Assembly: GCA_944474755.1 (NCBI GenBank)
Contig: OX104111.1
Location: forward strand, 99,428,805-99,492,804
Direction of reading: 5' to 3'
Length of the DNA stretch: 64,000 nt
Source of the DNA: Limnoperna fortunei
Lineage: Eukaryota > Mollusca > Bivalvia > Mytilida > Modiolidae
In this document: positions 14,450-27,126 of the stretch, one piece after another
Position numbering within the stretch: position 1 is the stretch's first letter
Layout of the letters: each line of letters begins with the position of its first letter
Made by a program: the position numbers and the translations under genes
The notes under the pieces: model-generated
The model's input: only the letters and a program-made list of their open reading frames with translations
The model's database searches: none
What the model was told of the DNA's origin: nothing

Positions 14450-16500
14450 GTGACCTGAGTAATGGCTTAAGAAACGTGTTGGTGGATGATATGGAAACAA
14501 TAAAGTCAAAATAATAAAGTCATCCCAAGAACATTGGGTACATAATTTTATGTCAAACACGGATAAACATGAAAATAAAATAATCCCTTTCCGTATGATT
14601 TATGCGTTTCATTCTCGTATAGTATAAATGATTTCAATGTGTTGAAGGACGATGTATGGATAACAATAATTTTAACTATTAATGATTGTGTTGGAATGCC
14701 AACACAAGACGTCTACCAAACGGACCCCCATTCCCACTATAATCTTGAGCATGCTGAAAACCCCCAAATATAAATTTTACCAAGATAATTCAATGTCCTA
14801 TATAATGAGCCCTGTTTCTATGGAAACAGAAGCCATTTTGAAATTCCAAAAGTGGATTGAAAAACCTCCGGTCACCCTTAACACGTTCCCAAAGTTTCAT
14901 ATTGTTTGGACATGGCATCTCAGAGAAACAAAACAAAAACCATGTCCCCCAAAACTTTTGGGAGACATAAAAAGTTCGAATAAAATACAACTATTGAAAA
15001 GGCCTTTACATTTAACTTGAGATATTTTTACATAAACAAAAAAGTTAGTTAATACTCATTTTCACCAATATATGAAATTAATTGATTTTCGAAGATACTT
15101 GAACAAGATAACAGTAATGAAGTGATCAAAGTAGTACTGCAATATGTATGTCAGAGATTTGTGGGTATCTTTTTGCGGAGGACTGTATTTTGCATCAATC
15201 TTTGTTGAATTTCGATCTATCGATTATTTAACTTACATAGTCAATTTCAAATTAAAATGACTTCAACATTAAATTTTTGGGTAAGTTTCAATATATATAA
15301 ATACGTCTTAAGAATTTATTTGTTATTAATAATATAGACATCACCCGCCATTTCTCCACAAAAATCTAAGAAAAGATATCACATTAATAGTAACATTACT
15401 GAAGCATTTTGTAATAAATATATTCTTCCGTCTTATAAAATAAAACATGTACCATCATCTTACACATATTCAGTGACTCAATAACCGTTCCACCCGCTTT
15501 CCGCACAACTAGTTTTTTTTCCTTTTATATCGTTCGTCTGTAATATTTCATTAGAATTCCTTATTCCATTAGTACGATTTGTCCAATCGGTTTGACAATA
15601 ATAATTGACTATATAAGTTGTAATTATCGAGAACTGTTCAGTTAAAAGATTAAAGACTGAATATGATAATATAAATGAACACAGAGCCTTAACTGCATTA
15701 TGTAATAAAATACAGTATTACTAAACTGTAAAGACTACGTTTCTTGTTTTACGGTTGCGATTATGATTGTGCTTGTATTTTATTAAATGCAATGTTTTCG
15801 AGTTCTCTCTTCTTTCAGGTTTTCGTCTTTGTTCTGTTTGTCCTGTTTAGTAATATTGCATTCAGGAAATCATTTTTGCGCATATTTGTGTGATTTAGTT
15901 ATTAAATCGTTGGTTTTTAAATCTTGTTGAATTCGAATTTATTTTTAATCATACAATATGAGAACACTTCAGAAAAAATCGACACTAAAACTATTGATTG
16001 ATGTTTCACCGACATTTAAAAAAATCACATCAATTTATTCTTTGCGTAGTAATTCTTCTTTGATCTTTTCTGAAAATACATTAGATGTATTCAAACTAAT
16101 TGATGGACCATATTTTAGTTTAACTGCACGAATTCTACCGGGTTTATGCGTTTGTTTGCTTTTCGTAAGGATTAAACAATGAAAATGCAAATTAATTTTA
16201 AAAAAGTCTATTTATGGTAAATATAACTCTTAAGAAATATAGACGAAGATTTATGCCAATGAACATATAGCCCCCACGCCTGAGGCGAACAAAAGACGTA
16301 TATTGATTAAATGAAAGCCTTAGAACAACGACTTAATAATAGTATAATACTATGATTTTAAACATTTGTTCTTAATTAACCATACATGTTGTTGCTGCTT
16401 TTCTACGTTTTTTTGTGAGAAAATAACAACTTCATATTGCAATATATAAAAATGAGGCGCAATAAATTAATATGTGATTCATAAATATATACTTTTTGAA
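14450..16500. other. No supported gene
   Basis: A 112-codon open frame at 14,682-15,020 is present but resembles no family I recognise and has no coding context (see rejected list). Nothing else is supportable. Confidence 0.45.
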
Positions 16501-16503
16501 AGT

Positions 16504-16528
16504 TGTGTGTGTGTGTGTGTGTGTGTGT
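16504..16528 (+). repeat. (TG)n microsatellite
   Basis: An uninterrupted TG dinucleotide run of about 12 units. Confidence 0.97.
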
Positions 16529-16529
16529 T

Positions 16530-19500
16530 GACAATAATGTTGTGGTACGTCCTAGACTGTGGGCACGGTGTGTACGACTCCAGACTAAATTCTAGCATTC
16601 TATTTGTTTGTGTCGTAGGTCGTAGATTTTCATTGAGTTGTCTGGCTTCTAGATGCAATGATAAAGCTGAAAATGACTGAAAGTGACCTAAAACACAAAC
16701 GAACGCATAAACAAGTAGTTTCATTTCCAAATTTTATTTTCAATTATCTTAGTAATAATTGGCATTAAGCGTTTTTGCCTGTTTTTACATGTTCTTGCAC
16801 ATGAGAACATTCTTTAGAATAATGACACTGAAACTTCCGACGGCATGTCATTTACGTTTATTTCGATTATATATTTCTAAACTATAAAAATTGTGTTCTT
16901 TTAGTGTCTTGCATACTTTGTGTTTCATGCAGGTAAATTTCCAACATGAAAACATGTCTACCACTAAGTTGACATGTTGTTACATGTTGTGTTACACCCA
17001 ACGAAAATAAAATTACGTGTAACCACTAAACAACTAATTCATCTTTAAAATTCATCATAAATTCTTTATTGAGATATATATAGACATCAAGCGAAAGCTG
17101 AAGACTTATTAAAATATATAGCATAAATAATATATCACATGAGTAAAGCGTAACATTAGCGATTGTCTACTCCTATGATTTTTATATGCTATATACGTCA
17201 GTGTGGGACATTGGGAGTTGAAACCATTACTTCTTATCAAATACATTTATGTTTTCAATAAAATGTACAATAAAGTCATTAATTATTCAGATTGGTCTGT
17301 CTCTACAGATTCCACGATTGTTGGTTATGGCCACAGACATAAGTGTGTTGTTTCGTATTCCCAATTATAAGCTGAAATTCATTTACGGATTCATAGAATG
17401 GTATGTCCAAAGGAGTTAACACGTGGTATTCATATTTAAATAATCAAGTGGAAAAAAATAATATGCAACAAGCAGATATAAACACAAGAAATAATGTGTT
17501 AGGGGTTTAGAAACATTTATTAAACTACTGAGCCTCGAAACGAAACTAAACCAAATTATCTAAAATAGATTTGTGTATTATCACACGTCCCTGAATGGTG
17601 AGATATGTGGTTTAATTTATCTCTTCTCAAATTTATTATATTAGGAACATAATTTAGATAGTTCATCAAAAACGGAAAGTGTATTGCAATTGTGACTGAT
17701 TACTACATCATTGCCTTATTGGCCTGACATTCAAATTCAAACAGCGTAAGTTGATTAATGATTTCTAGCACGACGCTTCGTTTTAAATGTCAATCACAGT
17801 GGAGATTTGATGATTAAACTACAAACTCCATAAAGAACCGTTATCATGGTATTCGCAAGGAAATTGATAAATATGGAAATTCTGATTCAATGCATCTTAT
17901 ACCTGTCTGAATGTTGTGTTTAAATATTTATGAATAACGATTGTCCTCGGGAAGAGAAGATATTAAATGCAAACAGACTTAATGTATGTTAACACCACTA
18001 TCTATGTATAACACCGCCATCGAGATTTTAACACATTGTAATTTAAATAAATTATTTAAATAAAACGAAACGGCATATCTGTATACGATATGGGCAGAGC
18101 AAACAATTAATGGTCTGCTTGCAGCTATAACACCATTATTGAATGTAAGCATGTAAGCATTGTCAGGTCAAAACATGTTTTTCGAAAGTCACTTTCTTTT
18201 AGTTACAAAAAAGTCTTTAATTCAATTGATCGATTTGAACTCGGAATTTATCACGTGGAATTTATATACTGATGAAAGATAGAGTTAATTGTGTTCTAGT
18301 TCTGTCTTGCGTGATCGCAGAAAACTTAGAATTCTGCGCTTTTTATTTCAATGACTATTTTGTAGAAATAATCAGCGATTAAGTTTTCAATCATGATAAG
18401 ACAATTTTATGCTGTCATTGTTCAGGAAAATAATCAGTATGCATGAATACTCTGTCTTAATCTAAGTCCTGTCTGTCAATCTGGATTTAGCGTATTACAT
18501 ATACTAGGGTGGACAGATACCAAGCTTTTAAATACTAATTTAAAATTAATTTAACAGTTTCTGGCGTAACAATGCATCAAATGTGAAATGAGGTACAAAC
18601 CATTATGGAAACCTCTGCTAAATGAACAGGATATATTTTAGAACAACATATTTTCTTCCTAAGAAATTAGAAAATATGTTGAAATAGTAATGACATTTTT
18701 TTAATATAAATTAGAAGCGAATAGATAACAGTGATTGTAAAAGGTTTATTTGTGTAAACCAAAGATCTAGACTACTTGGCCAGACATCTTTACCTAAATA
18801 GATTTGCAAATGTATTTTGTGGAAGTAAAGTTGTAGGTTTAAACTTGCTTTTTTATGATGTTTTGCAAATCATTTTGGCAAAATTGCTTACTTTGAATTT
18901 TTACACAAATAACATTTTACACATGAACATATGTTGTTGGTGTAATGTCGTTTGACTGTAATGTCTAACGCTTATTCTAATCTTTTTTTTTTACAGTTTC
19001 TATTATTGTAATTTTCTCACACCTAACTGACTGTTTTCATTTGTGTTTCGTTCGTGTAATATTATTGGACTATATTGTCTAGACGCGTATCATAATTATT
19101 TTTACAGTTTCTAGTATTGTAATTTTATCACACCCAGCTGATTGTTTTCACCATAAATTCCTATAATAACATAGTTTATAAATTTTAACACCAAAAATTG
19201 AACCATAGCACCCGAAATAGAATATAAACTAGAGGTAAGAATCATCTAAACTGCGTTTTAGCAGATCACAGGACTAACCGACTTAAAAACAAAGGAAAAG
19301 TATTTGTCAGGTTGTCTATTAGACAAAAAGTCCATATACACATTTTATGCATGGAGTGTAGGAAATAGAGAGACTCGGGAAAAACACAAACTGTATTCTT
19401 TGACAAACGTGACGTCTTGAGCTTTCCATTCATCGACAGCAATATATTCAGCAGCTACGGCGTATAGTGTGTACAATTCTCAACAAATGCTAGATTCTGT

Positions 19501-20640
19501 GATTGGTATTCCGATTTTCCATACCGATAACTGTTGTTGAATACAAGCTCTTCAAACAATGGTCTTTTGTACATGGGTCCATTCTATTTCTTTAGAAGTT
19601 ATATGGCTGTCACCATGATCGTTATGGGAAATCCAACTCTCAAAAAGGATCAGACATTTTTGCTGAGTTATAGGTAGTCTTTTCTCTTACTGGATTTGCA
19701 ATGACAATGAATTACTCGATGGGTGTCTAATTAAATAGAGACACTGCTTACTCTTAACGCAATAAATTCCCCTTAATTGATCATCAATTATACATAGTGT
19801 AACCTCTAAAGAACTTTCAGTCAACCCCGCATTCTTACCCTAGTTATTTAACAACGCTTGATATGTTACCTTTGTGATTAAGTTTCAAACGTATATATAC
19901 ATGTTCGGAATAAAAATGTCGCGTGTTAAAAAATATCCAAATTATTATTCTACATATTTGCCTAAATTTCTAATTATTTCATTCTAACTACTATCAAATC
20001 TGCTTTTTATCACCTAAACCCTTAGGTCGATACATGTTGGATAGAAACGAGTACATCAATGTAAGCAATTGTTAGTAATATTATATTTCTATTATTTTTC
20101 TATTACATACGCGTTTATTTAACATAACTTTTTAAACCTGTATTATATAAAATTCTGACCTTCGAAAATGCCTAGAATTTTTCCGCATTTCTCATTCAAA
20201 TTGTGACTTCAGCACTATCTAGAAATCTGGGGATAAATTTTACTAGTGATTTCTATCCTCGTTTAAATACAACATTTATAGGAGTATTATTCTTTGCGAA
20301 ATTAACAATCTGCATTTTTGTCATAATAAATTAAGTATTTACATATTTCTCTTAACATTGAAATTGTCAAACTCGGTGAGTTCATCTTTTTTAAAATTAT
20401 AAAAAAAAATTAGATATCAGTGTATTTAATATAAAATTTTTTCGACTAGCACAAATGAAATAATTTATGCATTTTTATCATCGGAAACCAACGTCCGATC
20501 GCATTCTTGCTTTGCTATCACTTACCGACATACGGCACACTTGTAGATATCTTCTCGTTTGCATGAATATTCTTTACATTAAATTAGCCAAATAGGTACC
20601 ACGTTTATTCAATAAAACTATTTTTAGCTCACATTTTTTT
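16530..20640. other. No gene seen; one 47-bp direct duplication
   Basis: No exon could be supported. A block starting ACAGTTTCTATTATTGTAAT near 18,995 recurs with a few changes near 19,105 (about 111 bp apart), both ending near CTGTTTTCA or TTGTTTTCA. Confidence 0.5.
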
Positions 20641-21830
20641 GCTATCACTTGGCGTCCGTCGTCCGTCGTAAACTTTTTCAAAAATCTTCTTCTCCTCTGA
20701 AACCACTAAGCCAATTTTTTTCAAACCTGGCCACTAGGGTTCCTAGTTTCAAGTTTGTACCCAGGGTGTTGATCAACAGACAAATATGGCCTCTGTTACT
20801 AAAAATAGAACATGAGGGTCAACACAGGTTTTTGATCATTATCTAAAAAATTATAATAGCTATAGAGAAAACCGTTGCTTCAAATTGATTAGCACATTAA
20901 GGTTTACAATAGTTGCTATTAGAGTGAAGTTGTGTATTGGTTTCTTGTAGGAGTTATTGCCCTTTAATGACGAGTTTTGACAAAATTTTTGGTATTTACA
21001 ATATAACCTGAAAACTATACGAGGTAGAGTGAAACTGTAAATGGCAAAAATGATCAGCAATAAAAGCCCTACAAGTTACTTGATTGGTCTGAAATTATCA
21101 GATGACCCCTTATATGAGTTATTGCCCATTAATAACAATTTTTTATGAAATTTTTCGTTTTTGTCCTGTAACTTAAAAACTGTAACAGCTAGAGTGAAAC
21201 TGTTTATAGCAAAAATGATCAGCAATACAAGCCCTACAAATTAGTATATAAGTCTAATATTGTCAGATGACTCCTTATAGGAGTTATTGCTCTTAAATTG
21301 CAATTTTGTATGAAATTTTCCGTTATTGTCCTGTAACTTAAAAACCATAAGAGCTAGAGTGAAATAATAAATTGCAAAAATGATTAGCAATAAAAGCCCT
21401 ACATTTCACTTAATTAGTCTGAAATTGTCAGATGACTCCTCTAGGGGTTATTGCCCTTAAATGACAATTTTGTTATGAAATTTTCCATTTTTGTCCTGTA
21501 ACTTTAGCAGCTGGATTAAAACTGTAAATTGCACAAATGATCAGCAAAAGAAGCCCTACAAATGATTGCTTAGTCCAAAATTGCAAGATGACTCTTTATA
21601 GGAGTTATTGCCCTTTCATTATGAACTTGGACAAATGAACAGTTTTTGAATTATAAATTAGTCTATAACACACCTTTTAGTAGAGTAAAACTGTCAATTT
21701 CTAAAGTACCCTAAAGGGCAATGCCTAAAAAGCATTTAATTTTCAGAAATTGTCTGATGGCACCTTATAGGAGTTATTGTATTTAACAAAAATTTTTGAA
21801 GAAATTAGTTGTTAGCCCATCGCCGGAAGT
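20640..21830 (+). repeat. ~165-bp diverged tandem array with leader
   Basis: After a leader with GGCGTCCGTCGTCCGTCG, a unit marked by 'GAGTTATTGCCC' and 'AAAATGATCAGCAATA' followed by 'AGCCCTACA' repeats about five to six times. The marker falls near 20,950, 21,116, 21,281, 21,446, 21,602 and 21,771, giving spacings of 156-169 bp. All frames contain stops and divergence between units is substantial. It ends about 550 bp before the first visible Kv4 exon. It looks like an old dispersed repeat, not a gene. Confidence 0.75.
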
Positions 21831-22383
21831 ATAAGCAACCAATCAAAATAGGATATTAAATATTAATGAAAACGAGAAAATAACAAGTGTCCCCACAGTC
21901 GGTAAGTCGTAGCAAAGCGAGGTTTTCCGACGATGGGTATTCTTAGATGGCAAGAAGAAAAATAAGTGTGTTATCTGATTGGTTTTTTTTCAAACGTCTT
22001 TACACAATCTGTCATTTTATGTATTGGGTGGTATGTGAACATAATAGCATTTATTTATATTACTTTTAAATGTAACAACAATTTTTATCTGAATGAAGTA
22101 ATCCTTTAAAGGATTATTATTTCAAACATTTCTTAAAATTTGTATTTTAATTTTTAGCCTAATAAAATTTAAGTCTGAAACAGTTTATAACAGTCGTTTG
22201 TCCGTAAAATTTTTACTACAAGTATATTTAAATACATGGGTATTTCGTTACACATATCGATTTCAGATATTATTAAAAAAAATGTAACACTTACGAGCAA
22301 CATAGTTTACTCCTCTAGGTACTAAAATAAAACATATAGATTATACTCGATTATTAATTTTGAATTCCATGTTCTTTTTACAG

Positions 22384-25300
22384 ATATGGTGACATGGTAC
22401 CACATACTATTCCAGGAAAGATCGTGGGTGGTGTATGCTCTTTGAGTGGTGTTTTAGTTATAGCATTGCCTGTACCTGTTATAGTTTCTAATTTTAGTCG
22501 CATATATCATCAAAATCAACGAGCAGATAAACGAAAAGCTCAAAAGGTAAGCAAACAACAAAACCGAATCGATTTTGATTGGACAAACCCATTATCAGTA
22601 ATCAGACAAATAGTTCGATTTGTTTGCAAATTACACTTCTCAGTATAAAAACGTTAACTTTAAATCGATCAACGTGATTAAACATATGCCAAGACTATGC
22701 CTACATATAAATGGTTACTTTTTTGTAACGAGAAGTGAATTAGATAATTGGTATTATTTACCTTTAAAGATAACCTTGGAGATTTCCCTGGATTTATCTA
22801 TTTTTTGTATTCACCTATCCATTCGGGATCTGTAACAGACAAAGCAGTATTCCGTTTATCACTGCGCTGTACATAGGGCGAAGATATTAAAATTTTAATT
22901 GTTAAATTAGAGTCGATAATTTAAAACAAAAACGAATTCGTTTCGCTGTAATAATGTGGTAAGGTTGCAGAAAACCTAATATTAAAACGTGTAATTTTGA
23001 GAATATCTGGTTTATTTTAACATTAAATCGTTAATGTACAGATGTCTTCATCTGTTATCGTCCTTCACGGCCCAGTGTATGGAATTTTTACAACTTATCT
23101 AACTTCTTATGTATAACATAAATAACAGTATATATCTCACATCAATTGTCCGTGTCGCATTTGCTCTGATAAAAGTTATTTTTTAATTATATTTAAACAA
23201 AGAGCATATAGCCTTTATGCGTTCTTTAATTGATAATTTATAAAATTATTAAATAATGTTATATAAGTTACAACTATAAACATTGATTAAGAAATGAGGA
23301 AAACTCTATATGGATAGACAAATGTTTATCTTGACATGTAATAAATAATATTATGGTCTTCAATCAATTTTAAATTTCAGTTAGCAGTCCGGCAATTGGT
23401 AAATACTGAAAATAGAAACTATAGAAACTGGCCTTGTTCGGCATGGAAAGTTATACAAAGCATATACATACTATGGCTTTCACTCACGCGTTTATTGCAG
23501 TGTGTGTGTGTCGTTTTGCTGCACATATACATAGGGTTTTCTCAAATATTATATTTTTAGATTCACCCTGGTATAACTTTTAATTCTGTTTTAAGTTAGA
23601 ATAAAATTTAGTTTATGAAATTCAAAAGAATTGAATACACCATAATATTTGTTATTTACTGCAAAACAAATATGTATATTTGTGTAATTACATGTCTTAT
23701 GCGTTTCTAATCATTATTAAAACGAACGTCATATGTGCATGACTAAGCTGTACATAGTAATTTTCGTGCATGTAATTGAAAAAATTCAACACTTAAATAA
23801 AAATTTTCACTGCACGAAATATATACATATTATCCCTTTTAAACATAGACAAAAATCGTACATATTACTGTTACCATTTCTAATTGTACTCAATTTTTAA
23901 TTTTAGTCTGATATAAACCAACTTATTTCTGACATAATAAAATCAGAATAATGTATCAAAAATGTATGACAATAGGGATGCATGAATAATTAAAGTTAGA
24001 ATAGTTTATAATTCCATTAAAGAGTCGCTATGGCACTGTCCGTTACTGCATAGAACTTGTCTTGTTTGTCAAGTGTAGATGAATGTTGGTGACCGAAAAT
24101 ATCCGATTTATCTTTATTCAGTAACATTTATAATGCTATGACATATATTATTGTGTTTGGGCTCATGCAACAAGCTCGTTATAAGAAATTCCTCGGTTTG
24201 TTGTAGTCATTGCATATTTATTCTTTTGAAAACAAATTACAAGCTTGGTGACCAATTTTGATGTTCACAATCAATGTATCAAGTTTTAATCTATTGTAAT
24301 AACTTTTTTGAAAATGTAGTTTAGTGTAATTTGTTTACTAGTAGTATTTGTTATTTTAACAGAAAGCCAGATTGGCACGAATAAGAATGGCGAAAAATGC
24401 CAGTGGGGCAGCTTTCATAAGTAGCAAAAAACGAGCAGAGGAGAGATTACGAGCTAAAGAGAGTGGTATTGAATTAGATGACTGTCAAGAAAACTTTTAT
24501 GAGATGCAGCATCATCATCTACTCAGCTGCTTAGAACAAACAACGGTATGTTTTCTTTATGTCATATATTGTATTTAAATATGTTTCATGCATGAAAATT
24601 TATGAACGAGTGCCAGTATTACTTCTGCTTTCAGAAAAACTATTATATTAGAACTTTGATAATTATTGCATCAGCTAAAACCTGCATCTGAGTCTATAGT
24701 TTTGTCCTGCAGTCAATCATTTATATATACATGTATATTTATATATCTTTATCTTATTGTTCATATCTTGAAATTAATACTGTCTTTGTAACTGTAAATA
24801 TTGTTACATGTTCAATAATGCACTTAAACTAATTATTGTAAAAGTGTTCCATATTCCGCGACTTGACTCTTATGACTATAGAACAAAAATATTTACATAT
24901 ATAAAACAAATAATTGACAATGATACAAATCACATACATACTGTTGTGAAATTTTGATGATCAAATGCATGTTTGTTAGAACTTAACACATTTTATGTGA
25001 ATAAAATTTTTTTTAAACCCAAATAATATTTTAATGAAATTAAACTGTCGAACGTATAAGCGATTTTAGATTACAATATTAAAAAAGTGATGATTTTTTG
25101 TAAAACATTTTTATAACGATTGTTTCTTCCTTATTGGATAACTTATTTCATATCCCACATTAAAGTTAACTTTGAATTTGTAGAACATACCATCACAAAA
25201 TTCAAAACGAGGACTCCTGCTGCTGGTAACTAACACATTCAACAACATTTTTTAGAATTATATCTATTTTTACTCTGTCGCTTCTTTAGATTAGATGAAA

Positions 25301-27126
25301 TTATCAACAAACAATTCAATGAAGCACAAAGCTTTACAGATGCACACGTCTTAAACTTCTAATTTACGTAAATCTCATCTGGAACAAACATTTAGATTCG
25401 TACTAATTGGGAAACTGTAAGCATCAACACGAAGGCAAGTTTTCTTGCAATCATATTCAAATGATTTGAAACCGACGTGAAACATTGATAAAACAGATTG
25501 ATGTTATTTTCTACTATTCATATATTTTTAACTTATATGATATATAGAATTCTTCCCAATATTATCCATACCTGTTTCAAATATACATAGAATGTTTTAA
25601 ATTCAAATAAGATGGGCTCTTTTATTAATAGTGCTTGGGATGGCTTTTTGTAGGACCGTGCTTTTATTGAAATGGACATGGCTTTTAACGGAGCTCTTAA
25701 TAAACCCTTGGAGACACCCCCTCCCTCCCCGGACCCCTCCCTTGTTTCTCTGGAGAGAAGACGCTCTACGGGTTGTTGTGCCCGTAGGTTCAACACACAT
25801 CGACGATTTTTTATCAATAAGGTAAGGTATGCTGTATTCCCAACTTTGGTCCTTGGGTTCTATTAATTTCTCTGCTTTTACAACTTAGATAAATTAGATA
25901 ATAGTTTTAATTCAAAAACTAGTTCATTTTTTATGTTTAGTTGATATTAATAGTTATTACATCCATCATCAAATATTTTTGATTTTGTAGAAATACAAAG
26001 GTAGAGAATGCAACATACAGTCAAATAACCAGTGTGACCTTTCAGTAGGTTTCAAACAACTTTCGTTAGCTAAACACTGAATTTATAAAATAATTAATCC
26101 ATTACAAATGAAAATGATTTTGTTATAAATAATTTTACGTGCTTTAAAAGAAACATTTAATTACTCATCACATTTGAATTGGTAATGGATGTAATATTTT
26201 GCAATTTCTTTATTATAGTTAGAAATTCATTAGTTTTTCTAAATGCACGACTTACGCATGCGCCTTTGCTTTTGTTGAGTCAAAGTGTTCGCCAAGTATA
26301 TATGTGAACTGTATTTATGTCATATATAATCGTGTTGCATTTTGTTGTTTCAAACGGAATGAAGAAGTTCCAAATGATGTTTATGTTGTAAAGGCAGTTT
26401 GCCAACCACCTGTCCTTTTTTCCCAAATCACATTGTTTATTGAACATGTTTATTTATTGATACTAAATCCTTTATTAAAATGTAATAAACAATTGCATTT
26501 CATAAAATTAGGAATTTATATCGCTTATGGACATAATAATAGTACTGGCTTAAATTTAACACCAACCAATACATGTTTCGGTAAAGGACAAATTCTTAGA
26601 ATCAAACATTTGATGCCAGAATATTGTTGCGACTTGTTCGCTCTTAGCGGTAAAGTTAGTTAGTTTGTAAATTGTAATTATTCAGGGTAACCATATTGCG
26701 CATTTCTCTTTATTGTTTCTTATGTTTAAGTAAAATATTTTCAGCCAGCTGCAGCATTTAATTTACACTATAATAAAAAATGCACAAAATAATACTGTAA
26801 CTTAAGATTTAGGTTTTAAAATTGTTAGGATTTCTACTTATTATTTGTATCTGATATTTTAGAGACATCAAAATGACTCGGACCACGAGGAGTTAAATGA
26901 CATCCAAATTAGGCTACCAACAGTAAATCGATCTTCTCGATCCAGTCTAAATGCAGTTGGCAATAATAGTAAATCCAATAACTTGTCGGTAACAACTGCA
27001 ATAGTAAATCTGCCTACTCCAAGCACAACGCCAGAAATGGAGACTCAAAGTTCCAGTGTAAACATGTCACCTCATTATTCAACCCGTGCGAATAACCCAG
27101 AAAGCGTACGAATATCGACGTTATAA
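22384..27126 (+). CDS. Shal/Kv4 (KCND-type) voltage-gated K+ channel, last four coding exons
   Basis: Partial gene; upstream exons are not in the window. Exons: 22384-22546, 24363-24545, 25654-25821 and 26863-27126 (stop TAA), all with AG/GT borders, giving 258 residues. The first exon starts with one base completing the second glycine-type codon of the TxGYG filter, then YGDMVP, the S6 helix with PVPVIVSNF, and the tetrameric-gate end [12 protein letters not shown]. The second holds the basic KARLARIR stretch and the dileucine segment [13 protein letters not shown], known in Shal channels as a dendritic targeting motif. The third has a proline-rich tract and a CC-x-RR segment. The last matches the Kv4 tail ([26 protein letters not shown]) and ends in ISTL, a class I PDZ ligand. 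Kv4 channels carry subthreshold A-type current in the neuronal and muscle plasma membrane. The T1 domain and S1-S5 must lie more than 22 kb upstream or outside the window. Confidence 0.95.

Noticed and set aside
14682..15020. 112-codon open frame as a gene
   Set aside because: No recognisable domain, an overlapping open frame on the other strand, and no splice or promoter context; it looks like repeat-derived DNA.
1..22383. Kv4 T1/S1-S5 exons upstream
   Set aside because: No frame resembles the T1 domain, the S4 arginine repeat or the pore helix; very short exons cannot be excluded by eye.
26304..26663. 119-codon open frame between Kv4 exons as an extra exon
   Set aside because: It resembles no part of Kv4, and the flanking exons join in phase without it.
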